A stretch of DNA of 64,000 bases. It comes from Scandinavium sp036495715 (GTDB lineage Bacteria > Pseudomonadota > Gammaproteobacteria > Enterobacterales > Enterobacteriaceae). The notes below the pieces were generated by a model. That model was given only the letters and a program-made list of their open reading frames with translations. It ran no database searches and was not told where the DNA came from. Positions 40,825 to 50,129 of this stretch are shown piece by piece. Each line of letters opens with the position of its first letter. Position 1 is the stretch's first letter. The stretch spans positions 8,818 through 72,817 of the forward strand of contig DASXML010000020.1 of assembly GCA_036495715.1 (NCBI GenBank), written 5' to 3'. The position numbers were made by a program, and so were the translations under genes.

Positions 40825-42486
40825 TTATGCAGCCAGCAACTCTTTGGCGTTCGCCAGCGTGTTGCGGGTGACTTCACTTCCACCGAGCAGACGGGCCAAC
40901 TCCTGTAGGCGAGCACGCTTATCAAGCGGCTGCATATGTGTTTCGGTCATCGCGCCATCTGTCTCTTTGCTGACATAAAAATGATGGTGCCCGCAGCCTG
41001 CCACTTGTGGCAAATGCGTAACGCACATCACCTGTGTGGATTCACCTAACTGGCGAAGCAGTTTGCCGACGACCGCAGCGGTTGGGCCACTGATACCGAC
41101 ATCCACTTCATCGAAAATCAATGCCGGGGTTTCCATTTTCCGCGCGGTGATCACCTGAATGGAAAGCGCAATACGAGAAAGCTCACCGCCAGATGCGACT
41201 TTGGCAATGGGCTGTAATGGTTGTCCTGGGTTGGTGGTGACACGGAACTCGATGCGGTCAGCGCCTTCAGCCGTCAGATGATTTTCCTCAAAGCTCACAT
41301 CGATAGCGAATTGGCCGTGTGGCATTGAAAGTGAGTGCATGCTTTCAGTAATGAGCCCCGCCAGTTCTGTCGCGCTATTCACACGCAGGGCGTGCAGCTC
41401 CGCTGCGGTTTCCAGTGCCTGCTGACGGTGTTTATTGACCGCAAGGCTCAGAGTTTCCAGTGAATCGGCCTGATCGTCGAGCTGATGCTGTTCATCAAGC
41501 AGCGACTGATAAAATGCCGGGAGTTCTTCTGGCGTGACGTTATGCTTTCGAGCCAGCGCAATTTGTCGCGAGATACGTTGTTCAAGCTCAAACAGGCGAT
41601 TGGGATCGAGATCGAGGCGGTCACAGTAATGGCGTAGTTCATCACTGGCTTCACTCAGTTGGATCGCGGCTTCTTCCAGCATTTCCAGTACGCCGGAGAG
41701 TTTGCTATCCATGCTAATCAGTTCAGTGACTAGCTGGCGCGCGCTGTACAACTGACTTTGCAGATTGGCATCTTCGCCGTCGGCCAGAATGGTCAGTGCA
41801 TGTTGGCTGGTGCTGATCAATTGGCCGCTGTTGGCGAGGCGCTTGTACTCTTCATCAATCTGTTCAAATTCGCCAGCCTGCGGCTGAAATTCATTCAGCT
41901 CTTTCAGTTGGTATTGCAGCAGTTCGGCACGCGCGGCGCGTTCATGGCTTTGTTGTTGATGTTGCGCCAAATCGCGACAGCTCTGATGCCACTGGTGGTA
42001 ATGGTCCGCCATACGCTGAGTGAGTACCGACTCACCTGCGTAGCCGTCGAGCAGGGATTTTTGATGTTCAGGTTTAACCAGAAGCTGGTGAGCATGCTGA
42101 CCGTGGATTTGAATCAACAGTTGGCCAAGCTCGCGGAGTTGTGAAAGCGGTACCGCCGTGCCATTAATAAAGCCACGAGAGCGGCCATCCTGGCTTATCA
42201 CACGGCGAAGTAAACACTCACGTCCGTCTTCCAGTTGATTAGCTTCCAGCCAGCGCTGAGCGGCAGGGGTGTCTTTCAATGCAAAACGAGCGCAGAGGTC
42301 GGCGCGGGCAGCGCCCATGCGCACGATATCACCTTCTGCACGACCGCCCAGGCACAACCCGAGGGCATCAATTGCAATAGATTTACCTGCACCGGTTTCC
42401 CCGGTGATAGCCGTCATACCGTTCTGAAAATCGATTTCAAGCTCACGTACGATTGCAAAATTGCTGATGGTCAGTTGTGCCAGCAT
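40825..42486 (-). CDS. recN: DNA repair protein RecN
   Basis: SMC-like ATPase that helps repair double-strand breaks. Its 553 aa show Walker A GETGAGKS near the N-terminus, a long central coiled coil (about 160-360) and the C-terminal signature plus Walker B (ASGGELSRIALSIQV, ALIFDEVDVGISG). LexA boxes precede it. The C-terminal ANAKELLAA end resembles the ssrA-like LAA degron known for E. coli RecN, so it is probably degraded by ClpXP. Confidence 0.97.
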   Translation of the reverse strand: MLAQLTISNFAIVRELEIDFQNGMTAITGETGAGKSIAIDALGLCLGGRAEGDIVRMGAARADLCARFALKDTPAAQRWLEANQLEDGRECLLRRVISQDGRSRGFINGTAVPLSQLRELGQLLIQIHGQHAHQLLVKPEHQKSLLDGYAGESVLTQRMADHYHQWHQSCRDLAQHQQQSHERAARAELLQYQLKELNEFQPQAGEFEQIDEEYKRLANSGQLISTSQHALTILADGEDANLQSQLYSARQLVTELISMDSKLSGVLEMLEEAAIQLSEASDELRHYCDRLDLDPNRLFELEQRISRQIALARKHNVTPEELPAFYQSLLDEQHQLDDQADSLETLSLAVNKHRQQALETAAELHALRVNSATELAGLITESMHSLSMPHGQFAIDVSFEENHLTAEGADRIEFRVTTNPGQPLQPIAKVASGGELSRIALSIQVITARKMETPALIFDEVDVGISGPTAAVVGKLLRQLGESTQVMCVTHLPQVAGCGHHHFYVSKETDGAMTETHMQPLDKRARLQELARLLGGSEVTRNTLANAKELLAA

Positions 42487-42496
42487 TGTCGTCTTC

Positions 42497-42552
42497 CTGT
42501 ATGAAAAACCATAACTGTGTTTTCATACAGTATAAACTGGTTTTTTATACAG
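42497..42552 (-). promoter_or_regulatory. LexA (SOS) boxes of recN
   Basis: Two strong matches to CTGT-N8-ACAG: CTGTATAAAAAACCAG (42552-42537, one mismatch) and CTGTATGAAAACACAG (42530-42515). A third, weaker one, CTGTATGAAAAACCAT, lies at 42497-42512. E. coli recN likewise has several boxes and is among the most tightly repressed SOS genes. Confidence 0.9.
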
Positions 42553-42571
42553 TAAAGCGCTTATGACAAAA

Positions 42572-43450
42572 TCAGAATAATTTTTTTGACCAACCGAGCT
42601 TTGAACTCAACGTATTGAAATAATTGTAGTCTTTTGGATGGATGAGGTTGAGATGGTAATCACAGCGGCGGATCAATACGTCTTCACCTTCCTGAATTGG
42701 CAACGCAATCTGGCTATCGCAGCTAATTTCCAGGTCCGTGCGCGGGTGTGCAAAACGCAGGCGAATAGTACTGCTGCTGTTAATAACCAACGGACGCGCG
42801 GAGAGCGTGTGCGGGAACATCGGCACCAGCGTGATGGCATCCAGAGAAGGGGTCAGAATAGGGCCGCCCGCTGAGAGGGAGTAAGCGGTTGAACCGGTCG
42901 GCGTGGAAATAATCAGGCCGTCAGAACGCTGGGAGAAAGCAAACACTTCATCGATATACACTTCGAATTCAATCATGTGTGCCACTTTACCCGGGTGTAA
43001 AACCACTTCATTGATCGCCGTGCTGATGCGCTTCTGGCACTCTTTTTGACAGACTTGTGCTTCAAGCAGAAAACGCTTCTCGGTGATATAGTGGCCTTCC
43101 AGCACGTCAGCCAGTTGCTGATGAGCATTATCGGGATCGAGATCGGTCAGAAAGCCCAAATTGCCACGGTTGATGCCGATGACTTTGATGTCGTAACGGG
43201 CAAGCGTACGCGCAGCCCCAAGCATATTGCCATCGCCGCCCACCACCACCGCCAGGTCGGCCTGCTGACCAATTTCCGCGAGCGTGCCGGTGGCAACGTT
43301 TTTCAATTGCAGCTCGCGGGCAATTTGCTGCTCAACGATAACGTTGTAGCCTTTGGTACAGAGCCAGCGGTACAGCATTTCATGTGTGGTGAGCGCGGTA
43401 GGGTGACGGGGATGACCGACAATACCGATACACTTGAAATGGTTGTTCAT
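42572..43450 (-). CDS. nadK: NAD kinase NadK
   Basis: Phosphorylates NAD to NADP. The 292-aa product has the GGDGN motif (VVVGGDGNMLGAAR), the NE/D segment and the glycine-rich loop (STPTGSTAYSLSAGGP). Start at 43450 equals the E. coli N-terminus MNNHFKCIGIVG. It is divergent from grpE, whose promoter lies in the short gap. Confidence 0.97.
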   Translation of the reverse strand: MNNHFKCIGIVGHPRHPTALTTHEMLYRWLCTKGYNVIVEQQIARELQLKNVATGTLAEIGQQADLAVVVGGDGNMLGAARTLARYDIKVIGINRGNLGFLTDLDPDNAHQQLADVLEGHYITEKRFLLEAQVCQKECQKRISTAINEVVLHPGKVAHMIEFEVYIDEVFAFSQRSDGLIISTPTGSTAYSLSAGGPILTPSLDAITLVPMFPHTLSARPLVINSSSTIRLRFAHPRTDLEISCDSQIALPIQEGEDVLIRRCDYHLNLIHPKDYNYFNTLSSKLGWSKKLF

Positions 43451-43498
43451 TTTCCGGAGGTCCTTGTGCAAATGAATGATGACAATGTGCCTGCTTCC

Positions 43499-43526
43499 CT
43501 TGAAACCCGCAGCACGATCCCCATAA
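43499..43526 (+). promoter_or_regulatory. Heat-shock (sigma-32) promoter of grpE
   Basis: CTTGAAA and CCCCATAA are 13 bp apart, a near-perfect sigma-32 promoter 47 bp before the grpE ATG. Confidence 0.9.
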
Positions 43527-43572
43527 TAAGCGAAGTCAGCGAGATGAATACGAAAAAAACGCGGAGAAATTC

Positions 43573-44166
43573 ATGAGTAGTAAAGAACAGAAAACGCCTG
43601 AGGGGCAAGCCCCGGAAGAAATTATCAAGGACCAGCACGATGAAGTCGAGGCCGTGGAGCCTGAAACTTCGGCTGAGCAGGTGGATCCGCGCGATGAGAA
43701 AATTGCGAATCTGGAAGCTCAACTGGCCGAAGCGGAGACCCGCGAGCGCGATGGCGTGCTGCGCATCAAAGCTGAGATGGAAAACCTGCGTCGTCGCACC
43801 GAACTGGACGTCGAGAAAGCGCATAAGTTTGCGCTGGAGAAGTTCGTCAACGATCTTCTGCCGGTTATCGACAGCCTTGATCGTGCGCTGGAAGTCGCTG
43901 ATAAAGCGAACCCGGACATGGCGCCTATGGTTGAAGGTATCGACCTGACGTTGAAATCGATGCTCGACGTTGTACGTAAGTACGGTGTAGAAGTCGTGGG
44001 TGATACCAACGTGCCAATGGATCCGAACGTGCATCAGGCCATTGCGATGGTTGAGTCAGATGATGTGGCGGCGGGTAACGTGCTGATGGTGATGCAGAAG
44101 GGTTACACCCTGAACGGTCGTACCATTCGCGCGGCGATGGTCTCGGTCGCTAAAGCGAAGGCGTAA
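43573..44166 (+). CDS. grpE: Nucleotide exchange factor GrpE
   Basis: Co-chaperone that releases ADP from DnaK. The 197-aa protein has an acidic N-terminus, a long dimerising helix (about 35-90) and the beta-domain with PMDPNVHQAIAMV and GYTLNGRTIRAAMVSV. A sigma-32 promoter lies just upstream. Confidence 0.98.
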   Translation: MSSKEQKTPEGQAPEEIIKDQHDEVEAVEPETSAEQVDPRDEKIANLEAQLAEAETRERDGVLRIKAEMENLRRRTELDVEKAHKFALEKFVNDLLPVIDSLDRALEVADKANPDMAPMVEGIDLTLKSMLDVVRKYGVEVVGDTNVPMDPNVHQAIAMVESDDVAAGNVLMVMQKGYTLNGRTIRAAMVSVAKAKA

Positions 44167-44177
44167 GCCATGCGCTT

Positions 44178-44205
44178 AACCCTCTCCCCGCCAGGGGAGA
44201 GGGTT
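44178..44205. terminator. Hairpin between grpE and corB
   Basis: AACCCTCTCCCC and GGGGAGAGGGTT form a perfect 12-bp stem between convergent genes; T-rich tails are weak. Confidence 0.7.
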
Positions 44206-44209
44206 GCTG

Positions 44210-45496
44210 TTATTCAGAAACACTTTCCCGAATTGATTTCACCGGCACCACTTTCACCTGCTTAATCATGTTGTCCTGAACGTCGAGAATATCAATATCG
44301 AACTGGTTGATGCGCACGCGTGTGCCGATGGCCGGGATCTCTTCCAGCGCTTCCAGAATCACGCCGTTCATGGTGCGAGCCTCATCTTCCGGAAAGTGCC
44401 AGTTAAAGGCTTTATTCAGTTCACGCACATTGGCGGTGCCGTCGATAATGACGGAGCCATCGTTTTGTGGCGTGACTTCTTCTGCCAGTGAGGGTGACAT
44501 TGAGGTGGTGAAGTCACCGACGATCTCTTCCAGAATATCTTCAACCGTCACCAGCCCCTGAATATCGCCGTATTCATCGACGACCAGCCCCGCTTTTTTC
44601 TTGTTACGCTGAAACTTCACTAACTGTGTACTGAGCGGCGTTCCTTCTGGCACGTAATAGATTTCATCTGCAGCGCGCAGCAGCACTTCTTTGGTGAACT
44701 CTTTTTTCTCGGTCATCAGGCGATAGGCTTCGCGTACGCGCAGCATGCTGATGGCATCATCCAGCGAGTCACGATACAGCACGATACGGCCGTGAGGAGA
44801 ATGGGTAAGCTGGCGAACGATAGATTTCCAGTCGTCGTTGATATCAATGCCGACGATTTCGTTACGCGGCACCATGATGTCATCGACGCTGACTTTTTCC
44901 AGATCCAGCACCGACAGCAGCATGTCCTGATTACGACGCGAGATTTGCGAGCGCGATTCGTTCACGATGGTACGCAGTTCGTCTTTGCTCAACGCGCTAC
45001 TGATTGACGTTTCGGTTTTGATGCCCATCATGCGCATCAGAAGGCGAGTGATGGTATTGAGCAACCAGACCAGCGGCATCATTAAGATTTGCAACGGCGC
45101 CAGCAAAAAACTGCTCGGGTAGGCCACTTTTTCCGGATACAGCGCGGCGATAGTTTTGGGTAATACTTCAGCGAAAATCAGCACCACAAACGTCAGTACA
45201 CCGGTGGCAATCGCGACACCGGCGTCGCCATAGAGGCGAATACCGACGATAGTCCCCAGCGCCGAGGCGAGAATATTGACGAGGTTGTTGCCGATGAGCA
45301 CCAGGCTAATCAGGCGATCGGGTTTACGCAGCAGCTTTTCGACACGTTTTGCGGCTTTGTTGCCCTGTTTTGCCATATGACGTAACCGGTAACGGTTGAG
45401 CGTCATCATCCCGGTTTCCGAACCGGAGAAGTAGGCCGAGATAAAAACCATGACGACAAGCGTGATGATAAGCGTCGTGGTTGAGATATGTTCCAA
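44210..45496 (-). CDS. corB: CorB/YfjD, CNNM-type membrane protein with CBS pair
   Basis: A 428-residue inner-membrane protein: DUF21/CNNM transmembrane domain (about 1-190), two CBS domains (about 205-330) and the C-terminal CorC/HlyC domain. The family handles Mg2+/Co2+ efflux or its control (CorB in Salmonella). It lies 19 bp after ypjD and is probably co-transcribed with it. Confidence 0.92.
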   Translation of the reverse strand: MEHISTTTLIITLVVMVFISAYFSGSETGMMTLNRYRLRHMAKQGNKAAKRVEKLLRKPDRLISLVLIGNNLVNILASALGTIVGIRLYGDAGVAIATGVLTFVVLIFAEVLPKTIAALYPEKVAYPSSFLLAPLQILMMPLVWLLNTITRLLMRMMGIKTETSISSALSKDELRTIVNESRSQISRRNQDMLLSVLDLEKVSVDDIMVPRNEIVGIDINDDWKSIVRQLTHSPHGRIVLYRDSLDDAISMLRVREAYRLMTEKKEFTKEVLLRAADEIYYVPEGTPLSTQLVKFQRNKKKAGLVVDEYGDIQGLVTVEDILEEIVGDFTTSMSPSLAEEVTPQNDGSVIIDGTANVRELNKAFNWHFPEDEARTMNGVILEALEEIPAIGTRVRINQFDIDILDVQDNMIKQVKVVPVKSIRESVSE

Positions 45497-45515
45497 ACCG
45501 GATTTCCTTTAAGTC

Positions 45516-46307
45516 TTAGCTCACGAACTGCTGCAGGACGCGGCTACCAAAATAGGCAAGCGTCAGAAGTCCTGCGCCCGCCACGTTAAACCAGACGACA
45601 CGGCGTCCGCGCCAGCCTTCATGATAATGACCCCATAACAACACGATATAGACAAACCAGGCGATAATAGAAAGGACCGCTTTGTCTATATTTTCGACGC
45701 TGAACAGATTGTGCAGATAAAACAGTCCAGTGCACAGGGTTAATGTCAGCAAGACCACACCCACCTGAGTGATGTGGAACATTTTGCGCTCGATGCTCAT
45801 CAGCGGCGGCATTTCGCTACTAAACGCGAGCTTCTTATTCTTCAGTTGATAGTCAATCCACGCCAGTTGAAAGGCGTACAGCGCGGCAATAATCAGCGTC
45901 GCGTAGGCAAACAGCGACAGACCAATGTGCACCATCATCCCCGGTGTGGTTTCCAGATGCGTAATAAATTCATTCGGCATGAAGGTGGCAAACGCGAGAT
46001 TGATTAAGGCAAACGCGTACACAATCGGCAGCAACAGCCAGCCACGGTTACGAGAGGCCACGATGGTCATCACCGTGCAAATCATCAGACTGACCAGTGA
46101 GCCCACGTTCAGTAGACTCAGATTTTGACCGCTATCGCCGCCGGGTAAGATCCGCGCTTCCAGCGCGAAAGCATGGCAGATAAGTGCGATAACCGCTGAC
46201 AGAATAGCCATGCGCCGCCAGCCGCTGTTTTTTTGCAGCAGGCCAGGAATGATCAGCGCAAGGCTGATGGAGTAGGCAACAAGCGCGAGCAGTGCAAAAA
46301 CAGGCAT
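45516..46307 (-). CDS. ypjD: YpjD, CcsA-like inner-membrane protein
   Basis: A 263-residue, about eight-helix protein of the cytochrome c assembly (CcsA/ResC) type; the tryptophan-rich segment WGHYHEGWRGRRVVWF near the C-terminus fits the WWD-type family. Its role in enterobacteria is unclear. It is divergent from ffh, as in E. coli. Confidence 0.9.
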   Translation of the reverse strand: MPVFALLALVAYSISLALIIPGLLQKNSGWRRMAILSAVIALICHAFALEARILPGGDSGQNLSLLNVGSLVSLMICTVMTIVASRNRGWLLLPIVYAFALINLAFATFMPNEFITHLETTPGMMVHIGLSLFAYATLIIAALYAFQLAWIDYQLKNKKLAFSSEMPPLMSIERKMFHITQVGVVLLTLTLCTGLFYLHNLFSVENIDKAVLSIIAWFVYIVLLWGHYHEGWRGRRVVWFNVAGAGLLTLAYFGSRVLQQFVS

Positions 46308-46472
46308 ATAAATGTCGACATTGGCGTGTGATGAAAGAGGGTCAGTATAACGTTACGAGAGTCAGGCTCCAACCGTTGCATCACAACTCGTGCGGTGTCG
46401 TGTTATACTGCGGCAAAATTCTGTGTATGTGTCGCTGTGGCGACCGAACGTTTACACCTCAGGCGAGAGACA

Positions 46473-47834
46473 ATGTTTGATAATTTAACCGATCGTTTGT
46501 CGAGTACGCTGCGCAATATCAGCGGTCGCGGGCGTCTTACTGAAGACAACATTAAAGACACGCTGCGCGAAGTGCGCATGGCGCTGCTTGAAGCTGACGT
46601 CGCCCTGCCCGTCGTGCGTGATTTCATCAACCGTGTAAAAGAAAGCGCGGTTGGGCATGAAGTTAACAAGAGCCTGACGCCGGGTCAGGAATTCGTCAAA
46701 ATCGTGCGTAACGAACTGGTTGCGGCGATGGGCGAAGAGAACCAGGTGCTGAACCTGGCCGCTCAGCCGCCAGCGGTCGTGCTGATGGCGGGCCTGCAAG
46801 GTGCCGGTAAAACGACCAGCGTCGGTAAGCTCGGCAAATTCCTGCGTGAAAAGCACAAGAAGAAAGTGCTGGTCGTGTCTGCCGATGTGTATCGCCCAGC
46901 GGCGATTAAACAGCTGGAAACCTTGGCCGAGCAGGTGGGTGTGGATTTCTTCCCCTCCGACGTGGCGCAAAAGCCTGTTGATATCGTTAACGCCGCGCTG
47001 AAAGAAGCGAAGCTGAAATTCTACGACGTGCTGCTGGTGGATACCGCCGGTCGTCTGCACGTTGACGAAGCGATGATGGACGAAATCAAGCAGGTTCATG
47101 CCGCGATTAATCCGGTAGAAACGCTGTTTGTGGTCGATGCCATGACCGGTCAGGATGCCGCCAATACGGCGAAAGCGTTTAACGAAGCGCTGCCATTGAC
47201 CGGCGTTATTCTGACGAAAGTCGATGGTGATGCCCGTGGCGGTGCGGCGCTGTCCATTCGCCACATCACCGGAAAACCGGTGAAGTTCCTCGGCGTTGGT
47301 GAGAAAACCGAGGCGCTGGAACCGTTCCATCCGGATCGTATCGCGTCCCGTATTCTCGGCATGGGCGACATGCTGTCGCTCATCGAAGATATCGAAAGTA
47401 AGGTCGACCGCGCGCAGGCTGAAAAGCTGGCGAACAAGCTCAAGAAAGGTGATGGCTTTGACCTCACCGACTTCCTTGATCAACTGCGTCAGATGAAAAA
47501 CATGGGCGGCATGGCGAGCCTGATGGGCAAACTGCCGGGCATGGGCCAAATTCCTGACAACGTCAAAGCGCAGATGGATGACAAAGTGCTGGTGCGTATG
47601 GAAGCGATTATTAACTCCATGACGTTCAAAGAACGCGCCAACCCGGAAATCATCAAGGGTTCCCGTAAACGCCGTATCGCGGCAGGTTGCGGTATGCAGG
47701 TGCAGGACGTTAACCGTCTTCTGAAACAGTTCGACGACATGCAGCGCATGATGAAGAAAATGAAGAAGGGCGGAATGGCGAAGATGATGCGCGGCATGAA
47801 AGGCATGATGCCACCGGGCTTTCCAGGGCGCTAA
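46473..47834 (+). CDS. ffh: Signal recognition particle GTPase Ffh
   Basis: Protein of the SRP, which targets inner-membrane proteins co-translationally. The 453-aa product has the N domain, the GTPase domain (GLQGAGKTTSVGKL, VDTAGRLHVD, TKVDGDARGG) and the Met-rich M domain (MKKMKKGGMAKMMRGMKGMM). The start at 46473 has AGGCGAGAGA upstream and matches E. coli. Confidence 0.98.
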   Translation: MFDNLTDRLSSTLRNISGRGRLTEDNIKDTLREVRMALLEADVALPVVRDFINRVKESAVGHEVNKSLTPGQEFVKIVRNELVAAMGEENQVLNLAAQPPAVVLMAGLQGAGKTTSVGKLGKFLREKHKKKVLVVSADVYRPAAIKQLETLAEQVGVDFFPSDVAQKPVDIVNAALKEAKLKFYDVLLVDTAGRLHVDEAMMDEIKQVHAAINPVETLFVVDAMTGQDAANTAKAFNEALPLTGVILTKVDGDARGGAALSIRHITGKPVKFLGVGEKTEALEPFHPDRIASRILGMGDMLSLIEDIESKVDRAQAEKLANKLKKGDGFDLTDFLDQLRQMKNMGGMASLMGKLPGMGQIPDNVKAQMDDKVLVRMEAIINSMTFKERANPEIIKGSRKRRIAAGCGMQVQDVNRLLKQFDDMQRMMKKMKKGGMAKMMRGMKGMMPPGFPGR

Positions 47835-47893
47835 ATCGCTTTAGAGATTGCTTTTTGCGCCGAAATGAGTAAAATTTTCGGGCTTTTAATATA

Positions 47894-47927
47894 ACACCGG
47901 GCTCCGTCCCTCGATGGGGCCCGGTGT
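47894..47927 (+). terminator. Terminator between ffh and rpsP
   Basis: ACACCGGGC and GCCCGGTGT form a 9-bp stem followed by TTTATT, ending 22 bp before the rpsP ATG. Its position inside the rpsP leader suggests it ends ffh transcripts or attenuates the ribosomal operon. Confidence 0.75.
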
Positions 47928-47949
47928 TTTATTCACACAAGAGGATGTT

Positions 47950-48198
47950 ATGGTAACTATTCGTTTAGCACGTCACGGCGCAAAAAAGCGTCCGTTCTAC
48001 CAGGTTGTTGTTACTGACAGCCGTAATGCACGCAACGGTCGCTTCATTGAGCGCGTTGGTTTCTTCAACCCGATCGCTTCCGCGTCAGAAGAAGAAACTC
48101 GTCTGGATCTGGATCGTATCGCTCACTGGGTTGGCCAGGGCGCTACTGTTTCCGATCGCGTTGCTACGCTTATCAAAGCAGCAAACAAAGCAGCTTAA
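47950..48198 (+). CDS. rpsP: 30S ribosomal protein S16
   Basis: An 82-aa ribosomal protein (MVTIRLARHGAKKRPFYQVV, GRFIERVGFFNPIA). First gene of rpsP-rimM-trmD-rplS. AAGAGG lies before the ATG at 47950. Confidence 0.98.
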   Translation: MVTIRLARHGAKKRPFYQVVVTDSRNARNGRFIERVGFFNPIASASEEETRLDLDRIAHWVGQGATVSDRVATLIKAANKAA

Positions 48199-48216
48199 TC
48201 TGTCACGGTGGTCATG

Positions 48217-48765
48217 ATGAGCAAGCAACTCGCCGCTAAAGCGCCCGTTGAACCGATTGTTCTCGGAAAAATAGGCTCTTCCTACGGTATTCGTGGTTGG
48301 CTCAGAGTGTTTTCCTCCACCGAAGACGCCGAAAGCATTTTTGACTATCAGCCCTGGTTTATCCAGAAGGCGGGTCAGTGGCAAGAACTCGAGCTGGAAA
48401 GCTGGCGTCACCACAATCAGGATCTGGTCATCAAGCTGAAAGGCATTGACGATCGGGATGTCGCGAATCTGCTAACCAATTGTGAAATTGTCGTAGATTC
48501 TTCGCAGTTGCCTCAGTTGGACGATGGGACCTACTACTGGAAAGACCTTATGGGCTGCCAGGTAGTGACCACTGAAGGCTACGACCTCGGTAAAGTCATC
48601 GATATGATGGAAACCGGGTCAAATGACGTTATTGTCATTAAGGCAAACCTGAAAGATGCATTTGGCATCAAGGAGCGGCTGGTTCCGTTCCTCGATGGGC
48701 AGGTTATCAAGAAAGTCGATCTCACTACTCGCGTTATCGAAGTAGATTGGGATCCTGGTTTTTAA
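48217..48765 (+). CDS. rimM: 16S rRNA maturation factor RimM
   Basis: A 182-aa factor that binds S19 and assists 30S head assembly. The N-terminal RimM barrel (LGKIGSSYGIRGWLRVFSS) and PRC-like C-terminal barrel (YYWKDLMGCQVVTTEGYDLG) are complete. The ATG at 48217 matches E. coli; ATG 48214 and GTG 48208 are alternatives. Confidence 0.97.
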   Translation: MSKQLAAKAPVEPIVLGKIGSSYGIRGWLRVFSSTEDAESIFDYQPWFIQKAGQWQELELESWRHHNQDLVIKLKGIDDRDVANLLTNCEIVVDSSQLPQLDDGTYYWKDLMGCQVVTTEGYDLGKVIDMMETGSNDVIVIKANLKDAFGIKERLVPFLDGQVIKKVDLTTRVIEVDWDPGF

Positions 48766-48810
48766 AACCTCCGGATTACCGGTAAAAGACGGCACTATGG
48801 GGATTGGCTT

Positions 48811-49578
48811 GTGTTTATTGGTGTAGTTAGCCTGTTTCCAGAAATGTTCCGCGCGATTACCGACTACGGGGTAACTGGCCGGGCAGTAAAAAATGGCCTG
48901 CTGAACATCCAGAGCTGGAGTCCTCGTGACTTCGCCCATGATCGGCACCGTACCGTGGACTCACGTCCTTTCGGCGGCGGACCGGGGATGTTAATGATGG
49001 TGCAACCTTTACGGGATGCCATTCATGCAGCAAAAGCCGCGGCAGGTGAAGGCGCAAAGGTGATTTATCTTTCACCTCAGGGACGCAAGCTTGATCAAGC
49101 AGGCGTCTGCGAACTGGCAACCAGTGAGAAATTGATTCTGGTGTGCGGTCGTTATGAAGGGGTAGATGAGCGCGTAATCCAAACCGAGATTGACGAAGAA
49201 TGGTCTATCGGCGATTACGTTCTCAGCGGTGGTGAGTTACCAGCAATGACGCTGATTGACTCGGTCTCCCGGTTTATTCCGGGTGTTCTGGGCCATGAAG
49301 CATCAGCAACGGAAGATTCCTTTGCTGATGGATTGCTCGACTGCCCACACTATACCCGCCCTGAAGTGTTGGAAGGAATGGCTGTCCCGGCAGTGTTACT
49401 GTCAGGCAACCATGCTGAGATACGTCGCTGGCGCTTGAAGCAGTCGCTGGGCCGGACCTGGCTTAGAAGACCTGAACTTCTGGAAAACCTGGCTCTGACT
49501 GAAGAGCAAGTACGGTTGCTGGCGGAGTTCCAACGGGAACACGCACAACAGCAGCATAAACATGATGGTGAGGCGTAA
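48811..49578 (+). CDS. trmD: tRNA (guanine37-N1)-methyltransferase TrmD
   Basis: SPOUT-class enzyme using SAM to make m1G37, which prevents frameshifting. The 255-aa product has the trefoil-knot segments LVCGRYEGVDERV and IGDYVLSGGELPAM. It starts with GTG as in E. coli. Confidence 0.98.
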   Translation: MFIGVVSLFPEMFRAITDYGVTGRAVKNGLLNIQSWSPRDFAHDRHRTVDSRPFGGGPGMLMMVQPLRDAIHAAKAAAGEGAKVIYLSPQGRKLDQAGVCELATSEKLILVCGRYEGVDERVIQTEIDEEWSIGDYVLSGGELPAMTLIDSVSRFIPGVLGHEASATEDSFADGLLDCPHYTRPEVLEGMAVPAVLLSGNHAEIRRWRLKQSLGRTWLRRPELLENLALTEEQVRLLAEFQREHAQQQHKHDGEA

Positions 49579-49618
49579 GCCCCCAAATATCAGTTTACCC
49601 AGGATAAGAGATTAAATT

Positions 49619-49969
49619 ATGAGCAATATTATTAAGCAAATTGAACAAGAGCAGATGAAGCAGGACGTACCTTCCTTCCGTCCGGGTGATACCCTGGAAG
49701 TGAAAGTATGGGTTGTTGAAGGTTCCAAAAAACGTCTGCAGGCATTCGAGGGCGTGGTTATCGCTATTCGTAACCGCGGTCTGCATTCTGCATTCACTGT
49801 TCGCAAAATTTCCAACGGCGAAGGCGTTGAGCGTGTCTTCCAGACTCACTCTCCAGTTATTGACAGCATTGCTGTTAAACGTCGTGGTGCCGTTCGTAAA
49901 GCTAAACTGTACTACCTGCGTGAGCGTACTGGTAAGTCTGCTCGTATCAAAGAGCGTCTTGGCGCTTAA
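49619..49969 (+). CDS. rplS: 50S ribosomal protein L19
   Basis: A 116-aa ribosomal protein at the subunit interface (MSNIIKQIEQEQMKQDVPSF, GVERVFQTHSP). One residue longer than E. coli L19 at the C-terminus (ERLGA). Last gene of the operon, ended by a strong terminator. Confidence 0.98.
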   Translation: MSNIIKQIEQEQMKQDVPSFRPGDTLEVKVWVVEGSKKRLQAFEGVVIAIRNRGLHSAFTVRKISNGEGVERVFQTHSPVIDSIAVKRRGAVRKAKLYYLRERTGKSARIKERLGA

Positions 49970-49984
49970 GCGACATCCGTGTTG

Positions 49985-50016
49985 AAAAGGGCTGGCCGAA
50001 AGGCTGGCCCTTTTTT
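49985..50016 (+). terminator. Terminator of rpsP-rplS operon
   Basis: AAAAGGGCTGGCC, loop GAAA and GGCTGGCCCTTTTTT pair with two G-T wobbles, followed by a six-T run. Confidence 0.9.
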
Positions 50017-50129
50017 ATTGCCCGCGTTTAACCGATTTGCGTGAGAGGGTGAACGTGTTGATTATTGGCGCGCTGTTGATGTTCTGCGCTGGCGAATAAC
50101 CAGCGCAGTTTCAGCGGTTGAACTTAGCT

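Noticed and set aside
43447..44034. 195-codon minus-strand ORF over grpE
   Set aside because: Shadow of grpE and its heat-shock promoter; composition is random.
46485..47549. 354-codon minus-strand ORF
   Set aside because: It lies wholly inside ffh in the opposite direction; ffh is unmistakable and the ORF has low-complexity His/Arg/Gln-rich content.
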